Shown here: positions 41,847 through 51,341 of the stretch, one piece after another | Layout of the letters: each line of letters begins with the position of its first letter | How positions within the stretch are numbered: position 1 is the first letter of the stretch | DNA from: Burkholderia lata | GTDB lineage: Bacteria > Pseudomonadota > Gammaproteobacteria > Burkholderiales > Burkholderiaceae | DNA length: 64,000 bases | Assembly: GCF_902499335.1 (NCBI RefSeq) | Contig: NZ_CABVQK010000012.1 | Location: forward strand, 62,001-126,000 | Reading direction: 5' to 3' | Notes under the pieces: generated by a model | Told to the model about the DNA's origin: nothing | What the model saw: the letters and a program-made list of their open reading frames with translations, nothing else | Databases searched by the model: none | Position numbers and translations under genes: made by a program

Positions 41847-44800
41847 ATGGCAAGCACGACTCTCGGCGTCAAAGTCGACGACCTTCTCCGCTCGCGCCTC
41901 AAGGACGCCGCCGCGCGTCTCGAGCGCACTCCCCACTGGCTGATCAAGCAGGCGATCTTCGCGTATCTCGAGCGGATCGAGCACGGCCAGTTGCCGCCCG
42001 AGCTGTCGGGCCACAGCGGCGTCACGGAGCTTGCCGACGGCCAGGCCGCGGATGGCGACGACGACAACTCGCCGCACCCGTTCCTCGAGTTCGCGCAGAA
42101 CGTGCAGCCGCAATCGGTGCTGCGCGCGGCGATCACGGCCGCGTACCGCCGCCCCGAGCCGGAATGCGTGCCGTTCCTGCTCGGCCAGGCGCGCCTGCCG
42201 GCGAACCTGCAGGCGGACGTGCAGGCGCTCGCGACGAAGCTCGTCGAGGCGCTGCGCGAGAAGAGCTCGGGCGGCGGCGTCGAAGGGCTGATCCACGAGT
42301 TCTCGCTGTCGAGCCAGGAAGGCGTCGCGCTGATGTGCCTCGCCGAAGCGCTGCTGCGCATTCCCGATCGCGCGACGCGCGATGCGCTGATCCGCGACAA
42401 GATCAGCAAGGGCGACTGGCGTTCGCACGTCGGCCACGCGCCGTCGCTGTTCGTGAACGCGGCGACCTGGGGGCTGATGATCACCGGCAAGCTGGTGACG
42501 ACCAACAGCGAAGCGGGGCTGTCGTCGGCGCTGACGCGCCTGATCGGCCGCGGCGGCGAGCCGCTGATCCGCAAGGGCGTCGACATGGCGATGCGCCTGA
42601 TGGGCGAGCAGTTCGTCACCGGCGAGACGATTTCCGAAGCACTCGCGAACAGCCGCAAGTACGAAGCGCGCGGCTTCCGCTACTCGTACGACATGCTCGG
42701 CGAAGCGGCGACGACCGAAGAGGACGCGCAGCGCTACTACGCGTCGTATGAACAGGCGATCCACGCGATCGGCAAGGCGGCCGGCGGCCGCGGTATCTAC
42801 GAAGGCCCGGGCATCTCGATCAAGCTGTCGGCGCTGCACGCGCGCTACTCGCGCTCGCAGCAGGACCGCACGATGAGCGAGTTGCTGCCGCGCGTGCGCG
42901 CGCTCGCGCTGCTCGCACGCCGCTACGACATCGGCCTGAACATCGACGCGGAAGAAGCCGACCGCCTCGAACTGTCGCTCGACCTGCTCGAGGCGCTGTG
43001 CTTCGATCCGGATCTCGCGGGCTGGAACGGCATCGGTTTCGTCGTGCAGGGCTACCAGAAGCGCTGCCCGTTCGTGATCGACTACCTGATCGATCTCGCG
43101 CGCCGCAGCCGTCACCGCCTGATGATCCGCCTCGTGAAGGGCGCTTACTGGGATTCCGAAATCAAGCGTGCGCAGGTCGACGGCCTCGAAGGCTATCCGG
43201 TCTATACGCGCAAGATCTACACCGACGTGTCGTACCTCGCGTGCGCGAAGAAGCTGCTCGCGGCGCCGGACGCCGTCTACCCGCAGTTCGCGACGCACAA
43301 CGCGCACACGCTGGCTGCGATCTACCAGCTCGCGGGCCAGAACTACTACCCGGGCCAGTACGAATTCCAGTGCCTGCACGGGATGGGCGAGCCGCTGTAC
43401 GAGGAGGTCACGGGCCGCGACAAGCTGAACCGTCCGTGCCGCGTGTACGCACCGGTCGGCACGCACGAGACGCTGCTCGCGTACCTGGTGCGCCGCCTGC
43501 TCGAGAACGGCGCGAACACGTCGTTCGTGAACCGTATCGCGGATAAAACCGTGGCGGTGAAGGAGCTGGTCGCCGATCCGGTCGACGAAGCATCGAAGGT
43601 CGTGCCGCTCGGCGCGCCGCACGCGAAGATTCCGTTGCCGCGCAACCTGTACGGCGACGAGCGTCCCAACTCGATGGGCCTCGACCTGTCGAACGAACAC
43701 CGTCTCGCGTCGCTGTCGTCCGCGTTGCTCGCGAGCGCGCATTTCCCGTGGCGCGCGGCGCCGATGCTCGCCGACGACACGCTCGCCGACGCGCCGGCCC
43801 GCGACGTGCGCAACCCGGCCGACCAGCGCGACCTGGTCGGCACGGTCAGCGAAGCGACGGCCGAGCACGTGAGCGCGGCACTCGCGCACGCGGTGGCCGC
43901 CGCGCCGATCTGGCAGGCGACGCCGGTCGATGCACGTGCCGATTGCCTGGTGCGCGCGGCCGACCTGCTTGAAGCGCAGATGCACACGCTGATGGGCCTG
44001 ATCGTGCGCGAAGCCGGCAAATCGCTGCCGAACGCGATCGCCGAGATCCGCGAAGCGGTCGACTTCCTGCGCTACTACGCCGCGCAGATCCGCGACGAAT
44101 TCTCGAACGATACGCACCGCCCGCTGGGCCCCGTGGTCTGTATCAGCCCGTGGAACTTCCCGCTCGCGATCTTCATGGGCCAGGTGGCCGCGGCACTCGC
44201 CGCCGGCAACACGGTGCTCGCGAAGCCGGCCGAACAGACGCCGCTGATCGCCGCGCAGGCCGTGCGCCTGCTGCGCGAGGCCGGCGTGCCGGCCGGCGCG
44301 GTGCAGCTGCTGCCGGGCACCGGCGAGACCGTCGGCGCGGCGCTGGTGGCCGATGCGCGTACCCGCGCGGTGATGTTCACCGGCTCGACCGAAGTCGCGC
44401 GCCTGATCAACAAGACGCTGTCCTCGCGCCTCGACCCGGACGGCAAGCCGATCCCGCTGATCGCGGAAACCGGCGGCCAGAACGCGATGATCGTCGACTC
44501 GTCGGCGCTCGCGGAGCAGGTCGTCGCGGACGTGATGCAGTCGTCGTTCGACTCGGCTGGTCAACGGTGTTCGGCGCTGCGCGTTCTGTGTCTGCAGGAC
44601 GATGTCGCGGACCGCACGCTGACGATGCTCAAGGGCGCGATGCACGAACTGGCGCTCGGCAACCCCGACCGGCTGTCGACGGACGTCGGCCCGGTGATCG
44701 ACGGTGAAGCGAAGCAGACGATCGACACGCACGTCGCGGCGATGAAGGACAAGGGGCACGGCGTTACGCAGCTGCCGGCGCCCGAGGCCTGCGCGCACGG

Positions 44801-45779
44801 CACGTTCGTGCCGCCGACGCTGATCGAGATCGGCAGCATCGACGAGCTGAAGCGCGAAGTGTTCGGCCCCGTGCTGCACGTGGTGCGCTACCGCCGCAGC
44901 CAGCTCGACAAGCTGCTGGAGCAGATCCGCGCGACCGGCTACGGCCTGACGCTCGGCATCCACACGCGGATCGACGAGACGATCGCGCACGTGATCTCGA
45001 ACGCGCACGTCGGCAACATCTACGTGAACCGCAACGTGATCGGCGCGGTGGTCGGCGTGCAGCCGTTCGGCGGCGAAGGGCTGTCGGGCACGGGCCCGAA
45101 GGCCGGCGGCGCGCTGTACCTGCAGCGCCTGCTCGCGACGCGTCCGTCGGGCCTGCCGCGTTCGCTCGCGCAGGCGCTGATCGCGGACGGCGCGGTGGAA
45201 GGCGACGCGCGCGGCAACCCGGCGGCGGCGCTCACGACGCTGCGCGACTGGCTGATCGAGCAGCGCGAGCCGGCGCTGGCCGCGCGTTGCGACGGTTACC
45301 TCGCGCAGGTGCCGGCCGGCGCAACCGCGGTGCTGACCGGCCCGACGGGCGAGCGAAACACGTATACACTCGGCCCGCGCGGCACGGTGCTGTGTGTCGC
45401 GGCAACGCCGGGCGGTGCACGCGCGCAGTTCGCGGCAGTGCTGGCAACCGGTAACCGTGCGCTGTTCGCGGGCGCGGCCGGCGAGGCGCTGGTCGCCGCG
45501 CTGCCGGCGTCGCTGAAGGCACATGCGGTCGTGCGCAAGCAGGCCGATGCGCCGTTCGACGCGGTGCTGTTCGAAGGCGACAGCGACGAGCTGCAGACGC
45601 TCGTGAAGGACGTCGCGCAGCGGCCGGGCCCGATCGTGTCGGTGCAGGGCGTGTCGGTGGGCACGTTCGAGAACGGCGATGCGGAAGATTACGCGCTGGA
45701 ACGGCTGCTGACGGAGCGCTCGGTGAGCGTGAACACGGCCGCGGCGGGCGGCAATGCGAATTTGATGACGATCGGCTGA
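41847..45779 (+). CDS. putA: trifunctional PutA: proline dehydrogenase, P5C dehydrogenase and repressor
   Basis: Oxidises proline to glutamate in two steps and represses its own gene. It has 1310 residues. Domains in order: ribbon-helix-helix DNA-binding domain (about 1-50; TTLGVKVDDLLRSRLKDAA), PRODH barrel (about 200-520; GLNIDAEEADRLELSLDLLE, FVVQGYQKRC, RLVKGAYWDSEIKRAQ), P5C dehydrogenase (about 620-1090; SPWNFPLAIFMGQ, FTGSTEVAR, ETGGQNAMIVDSS, catalytic Cys908 in SAGQRCSALR), then a C-terminal ALDH-like domain. The ATG starting the DNA-binding domain is used. Length and all motifs fit the trifunctional class. Confidence 0.97.
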   Translation: MASTTLGVKVDDLLRSRLKDAAARLERTPHWLIKQAIFAYLERIEHGQLPPELSGHSGVTELADGQAADGDDDNSPHPFLEFAQNVQPQSVLRAAITAAYRRPEPECVPFLLGQARLPANLQADVQALATKLVEALREKSSGGGVEGLIHEFSLSSQEGVALMCLAEALLRIPDRATRDALIRDKISKGDWRSHVGHAPSLFVNAATWGLMITGKLVTTNSEAGLSSALTRLIGRGGEPLIRKGVDMAMRLMGEQFVTGETISEALANSRKYEARGFRYSYDMLGEAATTEEDAQRYYASYEQAIHAIGKAAGGRGIYEGPGISIKLSALHARYSRSQQDRTMSELLPRVRALALLARRYDIGLNIDAEEADRLELSLDLLEALCFDPDLAGWNGIGFVVQGYQKRCPFVIDYLIDLARRSRHRLMIRLVKGAYWDSEIKRAQVDGLEGYPVYTRKIYTDVSYLACAKKLLAAPDAVYPQFATHNAHTLAAIYQLAGQNYYPGQYEFQCLHGMGEPLYEEVTGRDKLNRPCRVYAPVGTHETLLAYLVRRLLENGANTSFVNRIADKTVAVKELVADPVDEASKVVPLGAPHAKIPLPRNLYGDERPNSMGLDLSNEHRLASLSSALLASAHFPWRAAPMLADDTLADAPARDVRNPADQRDLVGTVSEATAEHVSAALAHAVAAAPIWQATPVDARADCLVRAADLLEAQMHTLMGLIVREAGKSLPNAIAEIREAVDFLRYYAAQIRDEFSNDTHRPLGPVVCISPWNFPLAIFMGQVAAALAAGNTVLAKPAEQTPLIAAQAVRLLREAGVPAGAVQLLPGTGETVGAALVADARTRAVMFTGSTEVARLINKTLSSRLDPDGKPIPLIAETGGQNAMIVDSSALAEQVVADVMQSSFDSAGQRCSALRVLCLQDDVADRTLTMLKGAMHELALGNPDRLSTDVGPVIDGEAKQTIDTHVAAMKDKGHGVTQLPAPEACAHGTFVPPTLIEIGSIDELKREVFGPVLHVVRYRRSQLDKLLEQIRATGYGLTLGIHTRIDETIAHVISNAHVGNIYVNRNVIGAVVGVQPFGGEGLSGTGPKAGGALYLQRLLATRPSGLPRSLAQALIADGAVEGDARGNPAAALTTLRDWLIEQREPALAARCDGYLAQVPAGATAVLTGPTGERNTYTLGPRGTVLCVAATPGGARAQFAAVLATGNRALFAGAAGEALVAALPASLKAHAVVRKQADAPFDAVLFEGDSDELQTLVKDVAQRPGPIVSVQGVSVGTFENGDAEDYALERLLTERSVSVNTAAAGGNANLMTIG

Positions 45780-45863
45780 TCATCCTTGCCGTTCGGATCA
45801 AACAAAGGAAGCGGCTAGGCGATCCCGAAGCCGCTCCATTTACCCTGGTACCAAGGAGATGCT

Positions 45864-47003
45864 ATGCAACACACGATGAAAAAGCTGGCAGGCGCGACGT
45901 TCGTCGCGGTCATGTCGCTGGCGGGGACGGCCCATGCGGACGACGTGAAGATCGGTTACGCAGGGCCGATGACGGGCGCGCAGGCGCACTACGGCAAGGA
46001 TATGCAGAACGGGATCGTGCTCGCGCTGGAAGACTTCAACGCGACGAACCCGAAGATCGGCGGCAAGCCGGTGAAGTTCGTGCTCAACACGCAGGACGAC
46101 CAGGCTGACCCGCGCACGGGCACGACGGTCGCGCAGAAGCTCGTCGACGACGGCATCAAGGGCATGCTCGGCCACTTCAACTCGGGCACGACGATCCCGG
46201 CTTCGCGCATCTACGCGAACGCAGGCATTCCGGAAATCGCAATGGCGACGGCGCCGGAATACACGCAGCAAGGCTACAAGACGACCTTCCGCATGATGAC
46301 GTCCGACACCCAGCAGGGCTCGGTGGCCGGCACGTTCGCGTCGAAGGATCTCGGCATGAAGAAGATCGCGATCGTCGACGACCGCACGGCCTACGGCCAG
46401 GGTCTCGCCGACCAGTTCGAGAAGGCCGCGAAGGCCGGCGGCGCATCGATCGTCGACCGTGAGTTCACGAACGACAAGGCTGTGGACTTCAAGGCAATCC
46501 TGACGAAGCTGAAGGCAGCGAAGCCGGATCTCATCTACTACGGCGGCGCGGATTCGCAGGCAGCGCCGATGGTCAAGCAGATGAAGACGCTCGGCATCAC
46601 CGCACCGCTGATGAGCGGCGAAATGGTGAAGACGCCGACGTTCCTGAAGATCGCGGGCAACGCGGCCGACGGCACGATCGCTTCGCTGGCAGGTCTCCCG
46701 CTGGAAGAAATGCCGGGCGGCAAGACGTACGCGGACAAGTACAAGAAGCGCTTCGGCGAAGACGTGCAGACGTACTCGCCGTACGCGTACGACGGCGCGA
46801 TGGCGATGCTCAACGCGATGAAGAAGGCCGACTCGACCGACCCGGCGAAGTACCTGCCGGTGCTCGCGAAGAGCGACATGGCCGGTGTCACGTCGACGCA
46901 CGTCGCGTATGACGCGAAGGGCGACCTGAAGAACGGCGGCATCACGATGTACAAGGTCGAGAAGGGCGAGTGGAAGCCGCTGAAGAGCATCGGCGGCAAG
47001 TAA
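45864..47003 (+). CDS. branched-chain amino-acid-type ABC substrate-binding protein (LivJ/LivK-like)
   Basis: Periplasmic binding protein of 379 residues with a signal peptide (about 1-25, cleavage after AHA) and the type-I fold beginning DDVKIGYAGPMTGAQAHYGK. It looks closer to classic LivJ (GVVGHFNSG-type block LGHFNSGTTIPAS) than either binding protein in the 10-15 kb operons. AAGGAG precedes the ATG. It stands alone between putA and a bidirectional terminator, so it must use permease and ATPase subunits encoded elsewhere. Confidence 0.92.
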   Translation: MQHTMKKLAGATFVAVMSLAGTAHADDVKIGYAGPMTGAQAHYGKDMQNGIVLALEDFNATNPKIGGKPVKFVLNTQDDQADPRTGTTVAQKLVDDGIKGMLGHFNSGTTIPASRIYANAGIPEIAMATAPEYTQQGYKTTFRMMTSDTQQGSVAGTFASKDLGMKKIAIVDDRTAYGQGLADQFEKAAKAGGASIVDREFTNDKAVDFKAILTKLKAAKPDLIYYGGADSQAAPMVKQMKTLGITAPLMSGEMVKTPTFLKIAGNAADGTIASLAGLPLEEMPGGKTYADKYKKRFGEDVQTYSPYAYDGAMAMLNAMKKADSTDPAKYLPVLAKSDMAGVTSTHVAYDAKGDLKNGGITMYKVEKGEWKPLKSIGGK

Positions 47004-47061
47004 GCAGCCTGTGACGTGACGAACGGGCGGCGGCGCGTGTCGCTGCCCCGCCGATCATGCG

Positions 47062-47097
47062 AAAAAGCCACCGGGCCGTCGGGCCGGGTGGCTTTTT
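47062..47097. terminator. bidirectional terminator between LivJ-like gene and acyl-CoA ligase
   Basis: AAAAAGCCACC..GGTGGCTTTTT: a long GC-rich stem with A-run on one side and T-run on the other, serving two convergent genes. Confidence 0.88.
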
Positions 47098-47121
47098 CTT
47101 TTTCCGCAGCCGCGCAAGCGG

Positions 47122-48630
47122 CTATTCGCGACGCACGCGCAGCAGGAACTTCTGCAGCTTGCCCGTCGGCGTGCGCGGCAGCGCCTGCGCGAACGTGAAT
47201 TCGCGCGGAATCTTGTACGCGGCCAGCCGCTCGCCGCAGAACGCGCGCAGCGCGTCCGCGTCGGGCACGGTGCCCGCGCGCAGCACCACGTGCGCAACGA
47301 CCGTCTCGCCCCAGTCGGGATGCGGGACGCCGACGACGGCCGCCTCGGCAATGTCCGGGTGCGCGCCGAGCACGTCCTCCACTTCCTTCGAATAGACGTT
47401 TTCGCCGCCGGTCACGATCATGTCCTTCAGCCGGTCGACGATGAACAGGTAGCCATCCTGATCGATCCGCGCGATGTCGCCGGTGCGGTACCAGCCGTCC
47501 GGCGCGAATGCGGCGCGTGTCGCGGCCGCATCGTCGAGATAGCCGAGCATCATGCTGTCGGTCTTCAGCCAGATCTCGCCGGTCTCGCCCGGTTGCGCGT
47601 CGATGCCGTCCATCCGCACGACGCGCAGGTCGACGCCCGGGCCGCCCGTGCGGCCGATCGAACCGGCCTTCGCGACCTGCTCGTCCGGATACAGCGTCGT
47701 GCCGGCCGGGCCCGCCTCCGTCATGCCGTACACCTGGAAGAACGCGTCGCTGCGATACGCGCGCGCAAGCCGTTCGGCCTGCGCGGGGCCGATCGGGCCG
47801 CCGCCGTACAGCCACGCGCGCACGCTCGACAGGTCGAACGCCGCGAAGCCTTCGATCGTGTTGAGCGGCAGCAGGTACGACACCGGCGCGCCGAAATACA
47901 GCGTCACGCGCTCGCGCTCGACGGTCTGCAGGAACCGCAGCGGATGGTATTCACGCAGCAGCACGACGGTGCCGCCCGCGACCAGCGTGCCGCCGAACCA
48001 GTTGTTGAGCGGCGACGAATGCCAGATCGGCATCGCCATCAGCGTGCGCTCGTTGCGGCCGATGCCGGTCGCGAGCGCCGCCTGCATCGCCGCGAGCGTC
48101 ACGGTGCGGTGGCTGTGCACGCAGCCTTTCGGGTGGCCGGTCGTGCCCGACGTATAGAGGATCTGTGCGATGTCGCCGTCGGCCGGCTCGATGCCGGCGA
48201 GGCCGTCCATCGACGCGCACAGCGTGTCGAAGCACGGCACGCCGTCGAGCTCGCCTTCGGTCACGAGCCGCCGCGCGGGATGCACGAGGCGTTCGATCAC
48301 GGGGGCGAGCGCCACGTCGAACAGCAGCGCCTTGCTGCGGCTGTGTTCGAGTACGTAGTCGACTTCCGGCGCCTGCAGCTTGTGATTGATCGGCACGAAC
48401 GTCGCGCCGAGCCGCCATGCGCCGAACATCAGGTCGACGAAGGCCGGCGTGTTGAAGCACATCGCGGCGACACGGTCGCCGGCCGCGACGCCGAGCGCGC
48501 TCAGCACGGCTGCCGCGCGGTGCGAGCGCTCGCGCGCGGCGGCATAGGTGATCGTCGCGGATTCGCTGACGAGGAACGGCTTGTCGGGCGTCGCACGGGC
48601 GGCGCGGTCGAGGGCGGCGACGAGGTTCAT
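47122..48630 (-). CDS. AMP-binding acyl-CoA ligase
   Basis: ANL-family ligase of 502 residues forming an acyl-CoA via an adenylate. Motifs: YTSGTTGHPKGCVHSH, VYGMTEAGP, DRLKDMIVTGGENVYSKEVE and the catalytic lysine in RTPTGKLQKF near the C-terminus. CGGAG precedes the ATG. It is not a close copy of the ligase at 34-36 kb. It follows the acyl-CoA dehydrogenase gene in the same direction after 60 bp, so the pair likely activates and oxidises the same acid. Substrate unknown. Confidence 0.9.
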   Translation of the reverse strand: MNLVAALDRAARATPDKPFLVSESATITYAAARERSHRAAAVLSALGVAAGDRVAAMCFNTPAFVDLMFGAWRLGATFVPINHKLQAPEVDYVLEHSRSKALLFDVALAPVIERLVHPARRLVTEGELDGVPCFDTLCASMDGLAGIEPADGDIAQILYTSGTTGHPKGCVHSHRTVTLAAMQAALATGIGRNERTLMAMPIWHSSPLNNWFGGTLVAGGTVVLLREYHPLRFLQTVERERVTLYFGAPVSYLLPLNTIEGFAAFDLSSVRAWLYGGGPIGPAQAERLARAYRSDAFFQVYGMTEAGPAGTTLYPDEQVAKAGSIGRTGGPGVDLRVVRMDGIDAQPGETGEIWLKTDSMMLGYLDDAAATRAAFAPDGWYRTGDIARIDQDGYLFIVDRLKDMIVTGGENVYSKEVEDVLGAHPDIAEAAVVGVPHPDWGETVVAHVVLRAGTVPDADALRAFCGERLAAYKIPREFTFAQALPRTPTGKLQKFLLRVRRE

Positions 48631-48690
48631 CGGGACTCCGGGCGGGCGATCGTAGGCGAACTGGGTCGTACCAGGCTGTCCGAAACGGCG

Positions 48691-50343
48691 TCAGGCCGGG
48701 TACGCGCGCTGCAGCAGCGCGGCGACGTCGATCGCGTGCGGATCGAAGCCGCCTGCGATGCGGCCCCAGTCCGGCGCGGCGAGCCGCGTCGCGACGAATG
48801 CGTCGGCGACGGCCGCCGGCGCATCGCGGCGCAGCAGGCACGCCTGCGCGACCACCGCGAGCCGCTGCGCGAACACGCGGCCCGATGCCTCGAGCGTGTC
48901 GGCCGGCGCCGCGAGCATCGCGCGCAGCGCATCGAGCGCCGCGCGGATGCGCGGCTCGCCCGCGCCGAGGTCCGCGAGTTCGGCGAACAGCGCGGCGGCC
49001 GCGTCGGGCTCGCGCGACACCGCGCGCAGCACGTCGAGGCACATCACGTTGCCCGAGCCTTCCCAGATCGAGTTGACGGGCGCTTCGCGGAACAGCCGCG
49101 CGATCGGGCCGTCGTCGACGTAGCCGTTGCCGCCGAACACTTCCATCACCTCGCCGGTCAGCTCGACTGCGCGCTTGCACACCCAGAATTTCGCGGCGGG
49201 CGTGACGATGCGCTTCCATGCGCGTTCGAGCGGCGAGTCGTCGCGCTCGAACGCGTCGGCAAGACGCATCGAGAGGGACAGCGCCGCTTCGCTTTCGAGC
49301 GCGAGATCGGCGAGCACGGTGCGCATCAGCGGCTGCTCGGCGAGCGCGCGGCCGAACGCATGGCGCTGGCGCGTGTACGCGATCGCCTGCACGACGCCCT
49401 GGCGCAGCATCGCCGCGCTGCCGAGCACGCAGTTCAGCCGGGTGTAGGTGGCCATCTCGATGATGGTCGGGATGCCGCGGCCTTCGTCGCCGAGCATGAT
49501 GCCCCATGCGTCGTTCAGCTCGATCTCGCTGCTCGAGTTGCTGCGGTTGCCGACCTTGTCCTTCAGCCGCTGGATCTCGACCGCGTTCTTCGTGCCGTCC
49601 GGCCGCCAGCGCGGCACGTAGAAGCACGACGGGCTGCCGGCTTCGGTGCGCGCGACGACGAGGTGCGCGTCGCACATCGGCGCCGAGAAAAACCACTTGT
49701 GGCCGCGCAGCCGGTATTCACCGCCGCGTCCGCCCGCGCCGACGGCGGTCGCGAGCGTCGTGTTCGCGCGCACGTCGGAGCCGCCCTGTTTTTCGGTCAT
49801 GCCCATGCCGAACCAGATCGAGCGCTTGCTGGCGACCGGCACGTCGCGCGGATCGTAGTCGTCGCTGTAGAGCTTGTCGCGCAGCAGCGCCCACAGCGCG
49901 GGCTCCTTCTGCAGCACGGGGATCGCGGCCTGTGTCATCGTCGCCGGGCACAGCGTGCCGGCCTCGATCTGGCCATGCAGGTAGAAGCCGGCCGCGGTCG
50001 CGGCCCAGCGGCCGCGGCGCGACTCGCGGAACGCGAGCGACACGAAGCCTTCGTGGCGGTACTGGCTGAGCAGCGCGTGCCACGCCGGGTGGAAGTCGAC
50101 GCGGTCGATGCGCCGGCCGCGCCGGTCGAAGGTGTGCAGTTCCGGCGTGTGGCGGTTCGCTGCGTCGGCGAGCCGCGCGGTGTCGGCGCTGCCGAGCCGC
50201 GCGCCGTATGCGTCGAGCTGCGGCACGGCCCAGTCGGCGCCCGCGCGGGTAAGCGCGTCGCGCAGCGCGATGTCCGTCGCGAAGAGGTTATAGTCGACCA
50301 GTTCGTCGAACTGGTTCGTGACGGCGTGAGTCGATTCGGTCAT
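48691..50343 (-). CDS. acyl-CoA dehydrogenase family protein (AidB-like)
   Basis: FAD-dependent acyl-CoA dehydrogenase-fold protein of 550 residues. The size and the N-terminal NQFDELVDYNLFATDIALRD, followed by GMGMTEKQGGSDVRANTT and FGGNGYVDDGPIARLFREAP, are typical of the AidB branch. It is longer than ordinary acyl-CoA dehydrogenases (about 380). E. coli AidB is linked to alkylation resistance, but homologues beside acyl-CoA ligases probably act in acid catabolism. GGAGAC lies before the chosen ATG. Divergent from a TetR regulator. Confidence 0.9.
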   Translation of the reverse strand: MTESTHAVTNQFDELVDYNLFATDIALRDALTRAGADWAVPQLDAYGARLGSADTARLADAANRHTPELHTFDRRGRRIDRVDFHPAWHALLSQYRHEGFVSLAFRESRRGRWAATAAGFYLHGQIEAGTLCPATMTQAAIPVLQKEPALWALLRDKLYSDDYDPRDVPVASKRSIWFGMGMTEKQGGSDVRANTTLATAVGAGGRGGEYRLRGHKWFFSAPMCDAHLVVARTEAGSPSCFYVPRWRPDGTKNAVEIQRLKDKVGNRSNSSSEIELNDAWGIMLGDEGRGIPTIIEMATYTRLNCVLGSAAMLRQGVVQAIAYTRQRHAFGRALAEQPLMRTVLADLALESEAALSLSMRLADAFERDDSPLERAWKRIVTPAAKFWVCKRAVELTGEVMEVFGGNGYVDDGPIARLFREAPVNSIWEGSGNVMCLDVLRAVSREPDAAAALFAELADLGAGEPRIRAALDALRAMLAAPADTLEASGRVFAQRLAVVAQACLLRRDAPAAVADAFVATRLAAPDWGRIAGGFDPHAIDVAALLQRAYPA

Positions 50344-50464
50344 CGAGGTTGTCTCCGGTCTCATGCTTCGCGGGCGGCCGGCGCCATGCCGCCCGGATGG
50401 TGCTTCGGCGCCGGCTCCAGCCCCCGGTGAAACGCATTCCCTGCTGATTTCCAGAGTAGCAAAT

Positions 50465-51133
50465 ATGCCGCCGCGACATGTTCAGGTTCCGGCGCCGCCC
50501 GGGCAGCCGGCGGCGCAACCCGCGCCCGCCTTGCGCCGCCGGCCGCGTCAGCCGCGCGCGCAGGCGAGTTCCGACGCGCTGCAGCAGGCGTTCGTTCAGC
50601 TTTTGCTCGAACGCGGCTACGCGAAGGCGACGATCCGCGAGATCGCGGCCGTCGCCGGTGTCAGTATCGGCACCTTCTACGAGTATTTCGGCGACAAGCA
50701 GAGCCTCGCGGCGCTCTGCATCCACCGGCACGTGGCGGCGTTGGCCGACCGGCTGCGCGACACCGTCGCGCGGCTGCGCGGCGCGCCGCGGGCCGAACTC
50801 GCCGCCGCGCTCGTCGACCTGCAGGTCGAGGCGATCGGCGCCGACGCGGCGCTGTGGGGCGCGCTTTTCGCGCTGGAGCGGCAAGTGTCGCCGCTCGCGG
50901 CGTACCGCCGGCATTACGACGCGTATGTCGCGCTGTGGCGCGACGCGCTCGCGCACGCGGCCGATCCGCCGCCCGCCGCGCGGCTCGACGGGCTCGCGCG
51001 GATGGCGCACACGATCTGCTACGGCGGGCTCTCGCAGGCGTTGCTGACGCTCGGGCCCGCGTTCGACATCGCCGCGCTGCGCGGCGAACTGCGGGCCGTG
51101 CTGCTCGCCTATCTGGCGGCGGCCGGCCGGTAA
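50465..51133 (+). CDS. TetR-family transcriptional regulator
   Basis: A 222-residue regulator. A basic, proline/alanine-rich N-terminal tail of about 35 residues precedes a TetR helix-turn-helix (YAKATIREIAAVAGVSIGTF, YEYFGDKQSLA) and a helical ligand domain. The start is uncertain: the ATG used has no clear ribosome site and the tail may be shorter. Divergent from the AidB-like/ligase pair across about 120 bp, so it probably represses that pair until an acyl-CoA accumulates, as in FadR/PsrA-type TetR proteins. Confidence 0.85.
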   Translation: MPPRHVQVPAPPGQPAAQPAPALRRRPRQPRAQASSDALQQAFVQLLLERGYAKATIREIAAVAGVSIGTFYEYFGDKQSLAALCIHRHVAALADRLRDTVARLRGAPRAELAAALVDLQVEAIGADAALWGALFALERQVSPLAAYRRHYDAYVALWRDALAHAADPPPAARLDGLARMAHTICYGGLSQALLTLGPAFDIAALRGELRAVLLAYLAAAGR

Positions 51134-51341
51134 TCCCCTAGGGGAAATGCCTGATTCGCATGTCGCGCCGGCAGGCTAGCCTTGCCGCTACGCGCCCCTC
51201 TCCACGAGCCATGAGAAAAATGCATGGCCGCCATGACGAACTTTCGATTGTCCGCCGATATTGGCTCGGGCTAAATCGTGCGGCAGATGCTGGTCGTGCG
51301 TGTCGCGCGCGGCCGCCCGAAGGACATCAGAAGGAGGAGTC

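Noticed and set aside
41805-45524. 1239-codon frame antisense to putA
   Set aside because: Mirror of strong codon bias in putA; the protein is an Arg/Ala/Val/Glu-rich jumble without recognisable domains.
47290-50430. 1046-codon plus-strand frame opposite the acyl-CoA ligase and AidB-like genes
   Set aside because: Both minus-strand genes carry full sets of family motifs; the plus-strand frame has none.
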